NCBI RefSeq assembly: GCF_958445495.1
Contig: NZ_CAUCSQ010000016.1
Span: 33,437-97,436, forward strand
Length of the DNA stretch: 64,000 nt
DNA from: an uncultured Bacteroides sp.
Lineage (GTDB): Bacteria > Bacteroidota > Bacteroidia > Bacteroidales > Bacteroidaceae
Direction of reading: 5' to 3'
Shown here: positions 35,132-44,500 of the stretch, one piece after another
Numbering within the stretch: position 1 is the first letter of the stretch
How the letters are laid out: every line of letters begins with the position of its first letter
Translations under genes and position numbers: made by a program
Notes under the pieces: generated by a model
What the model was told of the DNA's origin: nothing
Database searches by the model: none
The model's input: the letters and a program-made list of their open reading frames with translations, nothing else

Positions 35132-35218
35132 GAGGTTGTATCTCAAAATGAAGTGTGCTTCAAAAGTTTTATGTCCGACTTTTGGGGTACACTTTAACAT
35201 GATTTTGAGCTCAGCCTC
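35132..35218. repeat. Long imperfect inverted repeat after glmM
   Basis: The arm starting GAGGTTGTATCTCAAAAT (35132) aligns with the reverse complement of the arm ending ATTTTGAGCTCAGCCTC (35218); the inner AAGTGTG/TACACTT and CAAAAG/CTTTTG segments also pair. A few bases are inserted in the right arm. This may be a terminator for glmM or a small palindromic intergenic element; ends of the type GAGGCTG..CTCAAAA recur in Bacteroides noncoding DNA from memory. The rest of the 377-bp gap shows no gene. Confidence 0.55.
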
Positions 35219-35311
35219 TTTTTCCTATTTTTCTTTAGGGATATTCATAGAATAGAAAATGAAGAGTGAATGCCTGTGGAAAGGGTGGATTTGCTCTTCA
35301 CTGATTTTAAA

Positions 35312-35377
35312 AGTATGGAATTTACCGGATAGCATCTTTTGATGCTATCATTTTTTTATAGTATGGAATTGTCGGAT
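35312..35377 (+). promoter_or_regulatory. Duplicated start region flanking a terminator-like hairpin
   Basis: AGTATGGAATT-tac-CGGAT (35312-35330) and AGTATGGAATT-gt-CGGAT (35360-35377) are near-identical copies 48 bp apart. The first copy opens a five-codon ORF (ATG GAA TTT ACC GGA TAG, 35315-35332); the second is the start of the Cys-rich protein. Between them is GATAGCATC-TTTT-GATGCTATC (35328-35349) followed by seven T (35351-35357), a textbook terminator shape. The mini-ORF stop lies in its 5' arm. Confidence 0.6.
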
Positions 35378-35824
35378 TGGTTCAAAGGATTTGAGAAAGG
35401 AATCGCCCAGCTATCACCCGAACAGAGAGAAGTTTTCTTTGGGGAATGTGGTAAGAATTGTGTGAAATACGGAACTTTGCAAATTTGTAAAGAGTTATAT
35501 GAAAGTACGCAAGGTGATTTGGATAATTTTTTTTTGAAAACAAATGAACTGCCGGGAGTAAGATGTGAAATTGTTAAAAAAGGCTTTACTTACCATTTGT
35601 ATTTTATGGAGTGTACTTGTGAGTTATGCCGGAAGGGGTATGTATTTACACCTTTACTTTGTGAATGCTCCAGGCAAAGCATTCTGTATGTCTTACAGTC
35701 GTTATGGAAAGACAGGGTATTTTGTGTAACACTTTGTAATTCTATCTTGCAGGGAAATCAAGATTGTAAAATGAAAATTGAAATAGAGAGCAATGCCGAA
35801 ACGCATAAAGTGCAGGCTTTATAA
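35363..35824 (+). CDS. Cysteine-rich protein of unknown function
   Basis: 153 residues, not recognised. It contains 12 cysteines, several paired or clustered: C29/C33, C84-x-C86-xx-C89, C100-x-C102, C121/C125 and C135, a layout that suggests metal or Fe-S binding or disulfides. There is no signal peptide or membrane helix. I use ATG 35363; a TTG-led frame begins 8 codons earlier but lies inside the upstream hairpin. The DUF2867 gene follows 11 bp later, so they share a transcript. An analogue of small bacterial Cys-rich regulators or thiazoline-carboxylate hydrolase-like proteins is conceivable but unproven. Confidence 0.75.
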   Translation: MELSDWFKGFEKGIAQLSPEQREVFFGECGKNCVKYGTLQICKELYESTQGDLDNFFLKTNELPGVRCEIVKKGFTYHLYFMECTCELCRKGYVFTPLLCECSRQSILYVLQSLWKDRVFCVTLCNSILQGNQDCKMKIEIESNAETHKVQAL

Positions 35825-35835
35825 GGAATAACATT

Positions 35836-36297
35836 ATGGAAACAGGCTATGTCGATTATACCGACACTTATATGGAGACCCTCCAGAACGCTCGCAGGAT
35901 GACTGCCGGAGATTTGTTCCGGTTGATGTTCATCTGTTATCCCAAGCCAATTCTATATCTGTTCCGGCTACGTAATTGGTTGGTAAAGCCATTTGGGTTT
36001 CAAGGGGGAGGAGGGTTTGCAGGGTTGATAAAAGAAAAGAGCGAGAAGGAGGTTGTTTTCGGCAAATCGGACAAGCATCTGACATTTTATGTATTGTTGC
36101 AATGTGATACGCCTGATGCTTGCACCCAACGCCAATCCATTCGGATGACTACTTTTATCAAGTATCACAATTCGTTGGGCAGAGTATATTTCTTTTTCGT
36201 CCGTCCTTTTCATGTTCTGATTTGTAAAAGGCTTCTGAGATGGGCAGTGCGAAACTGGGAGAATGGAAACGTCGGTGATTTGTATCGTGCTACCTGA
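35836..36297 (+). CDS. DUF2867 domain-containing protein
   Basis: 153 residues. The segment RRMTAGDLFRLMFICYPKPILYLFRLRNWLVKPFGFQ followed by GFAGLIKEKSEKEVVFGKSDKHLTFYVLLQ is the DUF2867 pattern, a START/SRPBCC-like small family of unknown function. The late VYFFFVRPFHVLICKRLLRWAVRNW is also typical. Immediately downstream of the Cys-rich protein gene and probably cotranscribed. The role is unknown. Confidence 0.82.
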   Translation: METGYVDYTDTYMETLQNARRMTAGDLFRLMFICYPKPILYLFRLRNWLVKPFGFQGGGGFAGLIKEKSEKEVVFGKSDKHLTFYVLLQCDTPDACTQRQSIRMTTFIKYHNSLGRVYFFFVRPFHVLICKRLLRWAVRNWENGNVGDLYRAT

Positions 36298-36811
36298 ATA
36301 CTGTTTGTGGAAGCCCCGTTTATCGAGATGGATGACTGACTATGCCATTTATTTTATAATACCTGAATTAATAGAAGAATCTTTGTCTATATAACACGTG
36401 GAATAGTGTTGTATTTCTTTCCGCTTGAGAAGTTCCAAGTCGTTGAAAGAAAGGTTATGTGGCCTGAATTAGAATATATATATATCCTCTGTGTTGTGCC
36501 GTATATTCTTGTTTGTTGGGGTATGAAGCGGCTGTGGCATGTTTGACTGGTTCCTCAAAATCCATAACGTGAAAGTAATTCTTTTATTGCTAAATTTTTA
36601 ATTTTGGTAAGTTGTCGTCCGTTTTTTATCTTATCTGCAGTATGGATAGATTTCTTCGTTGTTTGTCTATTCTCCTTCTTTTACCGGTTATGAAAAAGAG
36701 CCATATTGAACTTTATTTTGTACTGTTTCCGGGAGTCGGATAAAATTTTGGGGACAATACAGTTTAAAGTTGATACGGCTCTTTGGTATGGTATCAGTTA
36801 CAAGTTGTAAC
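36298..36811. other. Intergenic region with two dyads, convergent genes
   Basis: About 510 bp, no supported gene. It contains AACAC...GTGTT (about 36394-36412), the long inverted repeat listed separately, and a perfect dyad GTTACAA-G-TTGTAAC (36797-36811) directly against the stop codon of the minus-strand operon. Confidence 0.55.
36695..36784. repeat. Long imperfect inverted repeat downstream of the metallohydrolase operon
   Basis: AAAGAGCCATATTGAACTTTA... (from 36695) pairs over about 35 nt with ...TTTAAAGTTGATACGGCTCTTT (to 36784), with a few mismatches, around a 19-nt loop. It lies 28 bp beyond the last gene of the minus-strand SusCD operon and before the end of the plus-strand run. It could terminate both strands or be a small MITE-like palindromic element. 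Confidence 0.5.
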
Positions 36812-37843
36812 TTATTTGCTTTCCCATACGAGGTCTACTATGGCGGCGATGCCGTTACCTGACGGTGCACCGTTTGAAGTGATGCTGTAATAGAAACCGT
36901 CTACGTGGTAACCGCTCCATGTACCATTGTCTCCAAATTTCAGTATGATTTTATTTCCGTCTTCACTGAATGCGATAGGAGCTGCATATTCTACCGATGT
37001 GTCCCAAGTCAGGGTTCCCGTAGCGTCATAAGCGCAGAGTACTACATTCTCATTCGGATTACTAGCATAGGGACCTAATATCTGATTGAAGTTTATTATG
37101 ACGTTAGTGCTTTTGACTGTAATATAATACGGACCGTCATAGGCACTGCCGGTCGGTGTGACTTTGTAACGGTTTGCTGTTTCCGTACTTTCTATCACAC
37201 AAGTTCCGTAAGCCGTTTTTCCGCCGTTAATATAACAGTTCCATTCTCCGGCGATGTTTCTATCCATTTGCGTTACAGTATAGGTCAAGTCGTGTATGCC
37301 CGTTACTAGCCGGAAGGAACATGAACGGTATTTTTTTCCGTCAGGAAGAGGGTCTACTCGTAAAGTCAGCATATCTTCTTCCAGAGTGTATGTAATCCAG
37401 TCTTCGAATCCAGACAATTCGATATCCCAGTTTGATTTCAGGCGATAGGTCGTCTCGCCGCCTTCCAAATCGAATGTGATGTTTTCTTCTACCAATGTGG
37501 TATCTAAAATGTCACCGGATTGGTAAACGGGTATTTCCGTTTCTTCATTACCACTCCTGATTGTAATCATTGCCGAACGGCTCTCTATTCTGGGATTGAT
37601 TGCAACGGTTACGTTTACTTTGTTGCCACTGACTTCTACGGTGCACCATTCTGCCGACGATGTAGCTGTGACGGGTTGGACGGAAAAGAATTCAATGATT
37701 CCTGTACCGCCATTGACGTCAAAGTCAAGATTGGCGTTTATCACTTTCAATGACGGTTCTGTTGTATTCTCGTTGTCCTCCGAACATCCGACAAGGACTG
37801 CACTGAATATCAATAAGGTCAATATGGAATATATTTTTTTCAT
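36812..37843 (-). CDS. BACON-like domain lipoprotein
   Basis: 343 residues. The signal peptide ends in a lipobox (VLVGC, Cys 20). Residues about 35-110 fit a BACON-type Ig-like unit (LDFDVNGGTGIIEFFSVQPVTATSSAEWCTVEVSGNKVNVTVAINPRIESRSAMITIRSGNEETEIPVYQSG). A second such unit follows (about 115-195) and a C-terminal beta-rich domain (VIESTETANRYKVTPTGSAYDGPYYITVKS). BACON modules often accompany surface enzymes and carbohydrate- or mucin-related lipoproteins. It is the last gene of the susC-susD-metallohydrolase operon, so it probably acts on the same ligand. Confidence 0.85.
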   Translation of the reverse strand: MKKIYSILTLLIFSAVLVGCSEDNENTTEPSLKVINANLDFDVNGGTGIIEFFSVQPVTATSSAEWCTVEVSGNKVNVTVAINPRIESRSAMITIRSGNEETEIPVYQSGDILDTTLVEENITFDLEGGETTYRLKSNWDIELSGFEDWITYTLEEDMLTLRVDPLPDGKKYRSCSFRLVTGIHDLTYTVTQMDRNIAGEWNCYINGGKTAYGTCVIESTETANRYKVTPTGSAYDGPYYITVKSTNVIINFNQILGPYASNPNENVVLCAYDATGTLTWDTSVEYAAPIAFSEDGNKIILKFGDNGTWSGYHVDGFYYSITSNGAPSGNGIAAIVDLVWESK

Positions 37844-37862
37844 ATCAGTCTGTTTTTATCGG

Positions 37863-39140
37863 TTATTGGTCATTTTTGTAGAGTTTGATGTCAATGTATC
37901 TGGTATCACCACCAAATCCTTTGTATTCTCCTTCTGCACTCCATAATATAATGGCACGGGCTATGTAAGTCTTCCATACACCATTGTCTTCGAAACTGTA
38001 ATATTGCTCCATTGTTTCTTCGTCATTCCTTTCAATTCCCAGCAGACCGGGACCGATTCCCCATGTCAAGTTTCCTTTTCCCGTTACTTCCCATACGGCG
38101 ACATAATATTCGCCGGCATTTAAGGTGAGGATTTCCAAGCAGTCTTTCGTTGGGTTATAGTATAAAGGTAAAGGGAAGCTGAGCCCTTCTACCGTATAAC
38201 TTTTCTGAGAAGCGTTATAAGTTCCGAGGCTTAACGTAATAGGTACTTCTACATCTTTACTGCCATTGTTGTATTTCATGGTATAGTTACCGTAGAATGC
38301 GATGTAACGTTCGTAATTGGGGTCGAGTATCGGCGAGAGGACTTGGTTTGCGGCAATGAATGTTTGTTGTTCGTCGGACCATTCTAATTCGTTTACTTCT
38401 AATCCGCCTATTTCTACGGATTCATATAACCGTATGCCGTTGTCTGTATATGTGTATGCTAATGTATGGCTTTCTTCCGTACCGACCTCTATTTCGATTT
38501 TTCGGTTTTCCGGAAATGAGAAGTTCATCGATAGTCCGTTTAAAACGCCGTTATAGCTGTCTATTCCCAATACGCTTGTTATGCTTTGGGTCATATTCAT
38601 CACTTTAGTTAAGTACTCTTCACTGGGTTCTTTTAACTTGAACATGTGCATGGTGTTTTTGGTCTTTTTACCTTTCAACACGATTTCATTATCCGTATGG
38701 CTCATGATGATGAATTCATAGTCTCCTTCATAGCCTTTGCCTAGACCGGCTCCTTCCGATTTGTCAGGGTCGGCAAAATAATGGAGTATTTCATTATAGG
38801 TATCGAAATTCAGTGTGGGTCCCATGTCTGATTTCAATGAATAATAACTGCTGACCGTTTTGGAAGGATCGTTGGTGATTTCGGAAGCGGCCGTCACTTG
38901 CTGTTCATCGAATTTCACGGTCATAACATATCCGCCGTAGGATTGCTTGGATGATGGATAATATTCAAGTAGCCATCCGTATTCGGCACTTAATAAAAGA
39001 GACTTACATGTCTGGAGCTCTTCGTTCATTCTTTCTTGTGCGGATTTGTCGAAAAGGTCGTCAACTTCATTGGTGCACGATTGCAGAATTCCCGCCATGA
39101 TGCACACGATATAAAATAGAGTACGTTTCATAGTCTTCAT
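37863..39140 (-). CDS. DUF4302 domain-containing lipoprotein
   Basis: 425 residues (ATG 39131 is an equally possible start). Lipobox ILQSC near residue 22, then TNEVDDLFDKSAQERMNEELQTCKSLLLSAEYGWLLEYYPSSKQSYGGY, the diagnostic DUF4302 opening. The remainder is beta-rich. DUF4302 proteins are recurrent companions of RagA/RagB and HExxH lipoproteins in Bacteroidetes, as here. Function unknown; a surface ligand-binding role is inferred from context. 19 bp separate it from the BACON gene. Confidence 0.9.
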   Translation of the reverse strand: MKTMKRTLFYIVCIMAGILQSCTNEVDDLFDKSAQERMNEELQTCKSLLLSAEYGWLLEYYPSSKQSYGGYVMTVKFDEQQVTAASEITNDPSKTVSSYYSLKSDMGPTLNFDTYNEILHYFADPDKSEGAGLGKGYEGDYEFIIMSHTDNEIVLKGKKTKNTMHMFKLKEPSEEYLTKVMNMTQSITSVLGIDSYNGVLNGLSMNFSFPENRKIEIEVGTEESHTLAYTYTDNGIRLYESVEIGGLEVNELEWSDEQQTFIAANQVLSPILDPNYERYIAFYGNYTMKYNNGSKDVEVPITLSLGTYNASQKSYTVEGLSFPLPLYYNPTKDCLEILTLNAGEYYVAVWEVTGKGNLTWGIGPGLLGIERNDEETMEQYYSFEDNGVWKTYIARAIILWSAEGEYKGFGGDTRYIDIKLYKNDQ

Positions 39141-39168
39141 TCTTTTTTGTATTTATCAATCTATTTCT

Positions 39169-40047
39169 TTATGGCAGTTCTGTCAAATCCATTGCTTGAA
39201 TTTCGACTCCTCGTCTGTCTATTATCTCACGTAGATAATCCATGTCAATGTTGTAACTGTCTGTCATATATTTTTTCATGATTTCTATTTTCCGCTGTAT
39301 GATGGCCCACCCTTCTTCACCGGCTCCGGCTTGTAGGGTATCCCATTGGTCATCAGTCCATGTTAAATAACAAGCGGTTACTTCGGCAATGTCTTCACCC
39401 GGTTCACTGCTGCCATAGGCCGTGACGAATCCGTAAGGGGCATAATCGGACATATTGGAGCGGTTATTCCAGCCTGAAGGCGAATAGTGTCCTTCACTTA
39501 GTTCGTTGTACTCTGTAGGATAGTTTTTGGTCTGATGCAGGATGTGAGCGAATTCATGGTGCATGGTCTTGAAATAACGTTCGTTCATGTCGGCTATGTC
39601 ATTAGGATTTAACCAGTTGCCTCCTACCAATGTTACTTTGAGGCCACCTTCGGCGTATCCTAATGTATAGGTTCCGTTTGTATTCCATTGCCAGGAACCT
39701 ATCACATGGATGATTTTAGGAGCAAATTGTCGCGTGAAGTTGATACCTCCCGCTTCATCATACGCTTCGAACCACAGGTATTTCACGGCACGGGCCATTT
39801 TTACGGCCATATTGTACTCGATGGGTACCAGGTTGTTATTCAAACTGGATTCGATATCTTCCATGCGGTATTTGAAATCTACGTTGTAAGTATAGAGATA
39901 GTTTTGGTCTAACCAAAGGTCCAATTCATTTTTTTCGTATTCCACTACATCATCGAAGATGCTGGTACTGTTTAACTCTTCTTCACTGCATGAACAAAGG
40001 GTAGTTATAAAGAAGAGAATGTATAAAAATAGGGTATTCTTTTTCAT
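39169..40047 (-). CDS. Substrate import-associated zinc metallohydrolase lipoprotein
   Basis: 292 residues from ATG 40047 (MKKNTLF; three codons upstream is another ATG). The lipobox is TLCSC, so it is a lipoprotein, probably surface exposed. The zinc motif is in KTMHHEFAHILHQ (HExxH variant HEFAH, with a downstream helix and acidic region EDIAEVTACYLTW that may supply the third ligand). It fits the family of HExxH lipoproteins encoded next to TonB-linked receptors. It may trim peptides or proteins before import; no substrate can be read from sequence. Confidence 0.9.
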   Translation of the reverse strand: MKKNTLFLYILFFITTLCSCSEEELNSTSIFDDVVEYEKNELDLWLDQNYLYTYNVDFKYRMEDIESSLNNNLVPIEYNMAVKMARAVKYLWFEAYDEAGGINFTRQFAPKIIHVIGSWQWNTNGTYTLGYAEGGLKVTLVGGNWLNPNDIADMNERYFKTMHHEFAHILHQTKNYPTEYNELSEGHYSPSGWNNRSNMSDYAPYGFVTAYGSSEPGEDIAEVTACYLTWTDDQWDTLQAGAGEEGWAIIQRKIEIMKKYMTDSYNIDMDYLREIIDRRGVEIQAMDLTELP

Positions 40048-40070
40048 AATTATCATTCGTTTATTTCGGT

Positions 40071-41570
40071 TTATCGGGGATTTGGTGTCATTCCTCCCGG
40101 AGCTGCTAACACTTCGCTTGGAATTTGTATAGCCTTACGGAGGTCATTTGCTTTGAGTACGATAGGCGAACTGTTATGTACAACATGTTCATAAGAGATT
40201 CCGTAACGTTTGATATCCAGCCAGCGTATTCCTTCATGGATTCCTTCTACACGGCGAGCGTGTAGTACTGCAGAAAGCATCAGAACTTGTTCCGGCTCAT
40301 AAGTAAGGCCTGTATTCAGTTCTTCCAGATTGTCATTGTTTTTATAGAATTCCATGATTTCTTTTGCTGTATTGGCTACGGTCCCTTTTTTCATATACCA
40401 GTAAGAGAGGTCTGTGGCTGCTGCTTCGTATTCTTTTTTTAGAACATGGGCTTCGGCACGGCACAGTAAGGTTTCGTCTGTAGTGAAAGCTGGTAACACA
40501 ACATGGGGGTATCCTGTTTGTGCTACTTGATTGGTGATTTCGAATATTTCATTCATCTTAGGGACAAAATAGCTGACATAATCGTAGTGGAATACTGTGG
40601 TGTAAACTGTTAATTGCTTTCCTCCGGGGAAGGTGGACCATACGGAATGGTCATACAAAGTAGATTCTGTAATACCGTATCTTGCGCCTCTCGAACGTCC
40701 GTATAGGGAAGAATTGGCTATCAGCAACAAATTGGCTGGTTCTTCTTCGTCAATGTAGCCGTAGGTCCACTCATCGCTGTTGGTGTACTTATTGTAACCG
40801 TTTAAGTCACGTAATACAGATGTCGGATTTTCACCGATGGCTTGAGTGGCGTAGTCTATTACTTTGTTGTAATCTTTACCATAAAATAGATTGAAGCGGG
40901 CAGCAAAGGCGTAAGCTGCCTTTTCATTGAAATGATAAAGGGGAATGTCGTGGGTAATACCTTTAATGAGCGGTAGAGCAGCCTCTATGTCTGCATTAAT
41001 CTTTTCATACACGTCTTGTAAGGTTCCTCGTTCATAAACCATCCCTACGGTCTTTTCCGTTTCAGTTACATAAGGGATTCCTAGGTTGGTAGAGGCTGTT
41101 TGTGGATTGTAAGCCATGCAAAATGTGTTTGCCAACACGAAATGCGCATAGGCACGGCATAACAACGCTTCTCCTTTGTAGGGGAGGCATTCTTCGGGGG
41201 TCCCCATAGCTTTGATTGATTCTAACGCTTGGTTGGCAGTGGCTATGGCTTTATAGTTGGTAGTCCAGATACCAGCGGGGGAATCTTGGTCTGATTCTAC
41301 AGGGTCTTCCCAATAATAAGATTCTATTACGATATTGGAGGGACTTCCATAGGTATCTCCATTATCCGTATAGTCGTCAGACATGTATTCGAATAGGAGC
41401 ATTGGATTCTGGTCGGGGTAGGCCGCTACCAGAATATCACGTACTTTTTCGGGGGTATCAATTTCGGTACGCTTATCAGGCATGGTATCGAGAAAATCGT
41501 TACATGATATCAGGGAACAAGCTATAATTGCTGTTGTACTGAGTTGTAATAATATCTTTTTTGTTTTCAT
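40071..41570 (-). CDS. RagB/SusD family nutrient uptake outer-membrane lipoprotein
   Basis: 499 residues. Signal peptide and lipobox (SLISC, Cys 23) followed by NDFLDTMPDKRTEIDTPEKVRDILVAAYP, a RagB-like start. Helical TPR-type middle (CLPYKGEALLCRAYAHFVLANTFCMAYNP) and C-terminal IRWLDIKRYGISYEHV are family features. It pairs with the SusC/RagA protein encoded 14 bp upstream. The RagB flavour, rather than sugar-type SusD, and the metallohydrolase neighbour are consistent with peptide import, as for RagAB of Porphyromonas. Confidence 0.95.
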   Translation of the reverse strand: MKTKKILLQLSTTAIIACSLISCNDFLDTMPDKRTEIDTPEKVRDILVAAYPDQNPMLLFEYMSDDYTDNGDTYGSPSNIVIESYYWEDPVESDQDSPAGIWTTNYKAIATANQALESIKAMGTPEECLPYKGEALLCRAYAHFVLANTFCMAYNPQTASTNLGIPYVTETEKTVGMVYERGTLQDVYEKINADIEAALPLIKGITHDIPLYHFNEKAAYAFAARFNLFYGKDYNKVIDYATQAIGENPTSVLRDLNGYNKYTNSDEWTYGYIDEEEPANLLLIANSSLYGRSRGARYGITESTLYDHSVWSTFPGGKQLTVYTTVFHYDYVSYFVPKMNEIFEITNQVAQTGYPHVVLPAFTTDETLLCRAEAHVLKKEYEAAATDLSYWYMKKGTVANTAKEIMEFYKNNDNLEELNTGLTYEPEQVLMLSAVLHARRVEGIHEGIRWLDIKRYGISYEHVVHNSSPIVLKANDLRKAIQIPSEVLAAPGGMTPNPR

Positions 41571-41584
41571 AATCCTTTCGTTTT

Positions 41585-44500
41585 TTAGAAACCGGCTCTA
41601 ATGGTAAATGTAAATTGTTTGGGTACAGGGGAGGCTACACCGCCTGCATTGGCAAATTCCGGATCTTGTCCGTTCAGTTTGGAATCGGAATAGATAAGGA
41701 ATAGGTTGGTAGCTTGTACTTTCAATGATAGGCTCTTTAATAGCTTTTGACTACCCAGCATGTTTTTGGGGAATTCATAGCCTAAGGAAATTTCTTTCAT
41801 ACGAATGAAACCGCCGTCTGCAATACGTGCACTGGAATAGTTGTAGGCATTGTAACCGTATTTTAGATTACTGTATTTGTTATTGTCACGTGCACTGGGA
41901 ATAACCGGAACGCTGGTTATTTGTTCGTCTCCGGGAATCATCCAACGGTTTTTAAAGTCTTTTGGGGTTGCGTCCAAATCATTGTAAGTACTTGAAAACT
42001 GCGGGTCGAGACGTACTTTGTTACCGGCCGAATAGGTGATGAAGACGTTCAGCCTGAAATTTTTGTAGGTAAATATGTTTCCGAAACTTCCTGTAATGGT
42101 CGGGTCTCTCGGACCTTCATATTTCAGAAAGTCCAAGTCTTGGACTTGTTGGAAATTGATAGAACCGTAGTTTGTCTTATTGATGACTTTATCTCCCCAT
42201 TGGAACATTGGGTAACCGTCTTCATCCAGACCTGTGAATGGAATCGAGAAGATGCTTCCCCATTCATAACCTTCCCGTTGCCCGTTACCTGTAACGAGGT
42301 CGAAAAGATAGGTTTGTGACTTTAGATCGGTGATTTTGGTTGTACTATAGCCAAAGATGAAATCTGTGGTCCATGTGAAATCTTTGTTTATGATGTTACG
42401 TGTGGATAAAGAAACTTCGTAACCGTGCGATTTCATGGAAGCTAGGTTGGCGTTACGTCTTAATTCTCCGCCTACTCCTTGTGTTAAGACTGCACCGATA
42501 AGGTCGAAGTTATTACGTTTGTAATAAGCAAGCTCCATATTGATGCGGTTGTCGAAAAATCCTAAATCCGCACCGATATTCCATTCATGTTTTTTTTCGT
42601 AAGTCAGGTCGCTATTTTCCAGCTCTATAATTTTAAGGCCGGATTCGGATACTGAGGCGCTAGGGCGCCATGGAGTATAACTGTTGATGTTGACAAAGGA
42701 GTTCGTTACATCACTTGGACCGGCATCTGCTGTCAGACTATAGGATGTTTTTAAGGTGAAGTGGGAAAGTACGGGATTCAAGGCCTCGAAAAATTTCTCT
42801 TCGTGCATATTCCAAGCGCCACCCACATTCCATGTCGGTAACCAACGCGCTGTTCGGGCTTTTCCTAAACGGTTCGTTCCTTCATAACGGTAAGTACCGG
42901 TGATGCTATAACGTCCCTGATAGGAGTAAGTACCAGTCGCAAAATAGGCTAATGTTCTCTTTTTGGTATTAGAGAGTGAATAGTAATTGGAATTTTCTTC
43001 ACGCATCTTTTTGAAGGCATAATAATTGAAGAATGGAATTTCTCCTTTGTCATACATCATGCCCCAACCATCAAACTTGTTGTTGGAACGGTCTTGGGCG
43101 TTGGCTTCCATACCTGCATACAGGTTTATGATGTGGTTATCGTTGAATACCGTATTATAGGAAGCTGAAGCACGAAAGTCCCAACTGAACATGCGGTAAT
43201 TGGTGGTATTGTAAAAACCGCCTTCAGGCAAGATGCTGAATGGTAGAGAGTTGATGACATCAGGGTCAGTATATAACCAGCTATTGGCATCGCGCATAGT
43301 GGCGTCGTCCATAGCACGATAGGCCATAGCTTGGTTAGAGTTTTCTGTAATTTTGTGTTCTTGCGTTGAGGATGAATATTTAGCGGCTCCCAAGGCGCTT
43401 AGTTCCAAACCACGGACAGGTTTCCATTTTAATTCACCTTGGAATTTCAAATCGACTACATTCATGTCGATGTAATTGTTCTCCAATTCATTAAAGATAT
43501 TGAAGTCTGCATAATTACGAGTATAATATTCATCAGGATCTAGGGTTCTTGATGTGTTTAGGGCATAAGAATAGGGATTGATATCGAAACCACGTGAAAC
43601 TTCTCCTGTCACGGCGTCACGGCTTTGTCCGATGGTACCGGGGGCTCTTTGCTTACGGTATGAACCGTTACCGATAACTGTTAAAGTCAAATCGTTGTTT
43701 AAGTTAAAGGTGCTGTTCATATTAGCTGTATACCGTTGAACATTCGTTCCTTTCATCCAACCCGGATCTGTCATGGCACTCAAAGAAACGTATGTAGAGG
43801 CTTTTTCGGTACCGGTCGAGATACTGACCGAATGATTCATCATCATGGAATTACTGAACAGCAGGTCAAACCAGTCTGTGTTGCGGTATTCTGCTTGTCG
43901 TAAGTAGGCATTGCGGGCTTTAGCCGTATTCTGTAAGGCAAACTGCCCGGTAACGGGGTCATAAGTATTGATAAGATGGTACATTCTTCCGTAAACACCA
44001 CTACTGGAAGCGCGGTAGGTACTGGCAAGATTCAACCATCCTTTATCTTGCAATTCTTTATAAATACCCATTTGGTCTTGGGAATTCATAATATTGAATG
44101 TGCGATAGGAAGGCTTCATACGGGTTGTGAACTCACCGGTATAACTGATACGGCTGGTTCCTGCTTTCCCTTTTTTAGTGTTGACTACGATTACGCCTGC
44201 CATAGCTCGAGCTCCGTAAATAGAGGTTGCAGAACCGTCTTTTAGGATCTCGAAGCTTTCAATATCATCGGAGTTTAATCCGGCAATAGCCGAACTGATA
44301 AGGGTTGTGGCATCTCCTGAAGAAAGGTCGTTGGCACCTATTTCTACCACATCATCCATAATTACACCATCTACTACCCATAAAGGTTTGGAATTTCCAT
44401 AAATGGAGGTCGCACCGCGAACTCGAATCTTGGGAGCAGTACCAAAGGTTCCCGTTACGTTTTGTACTGACACGCCTGCTGCTCGACCTTCCAAACCGCG

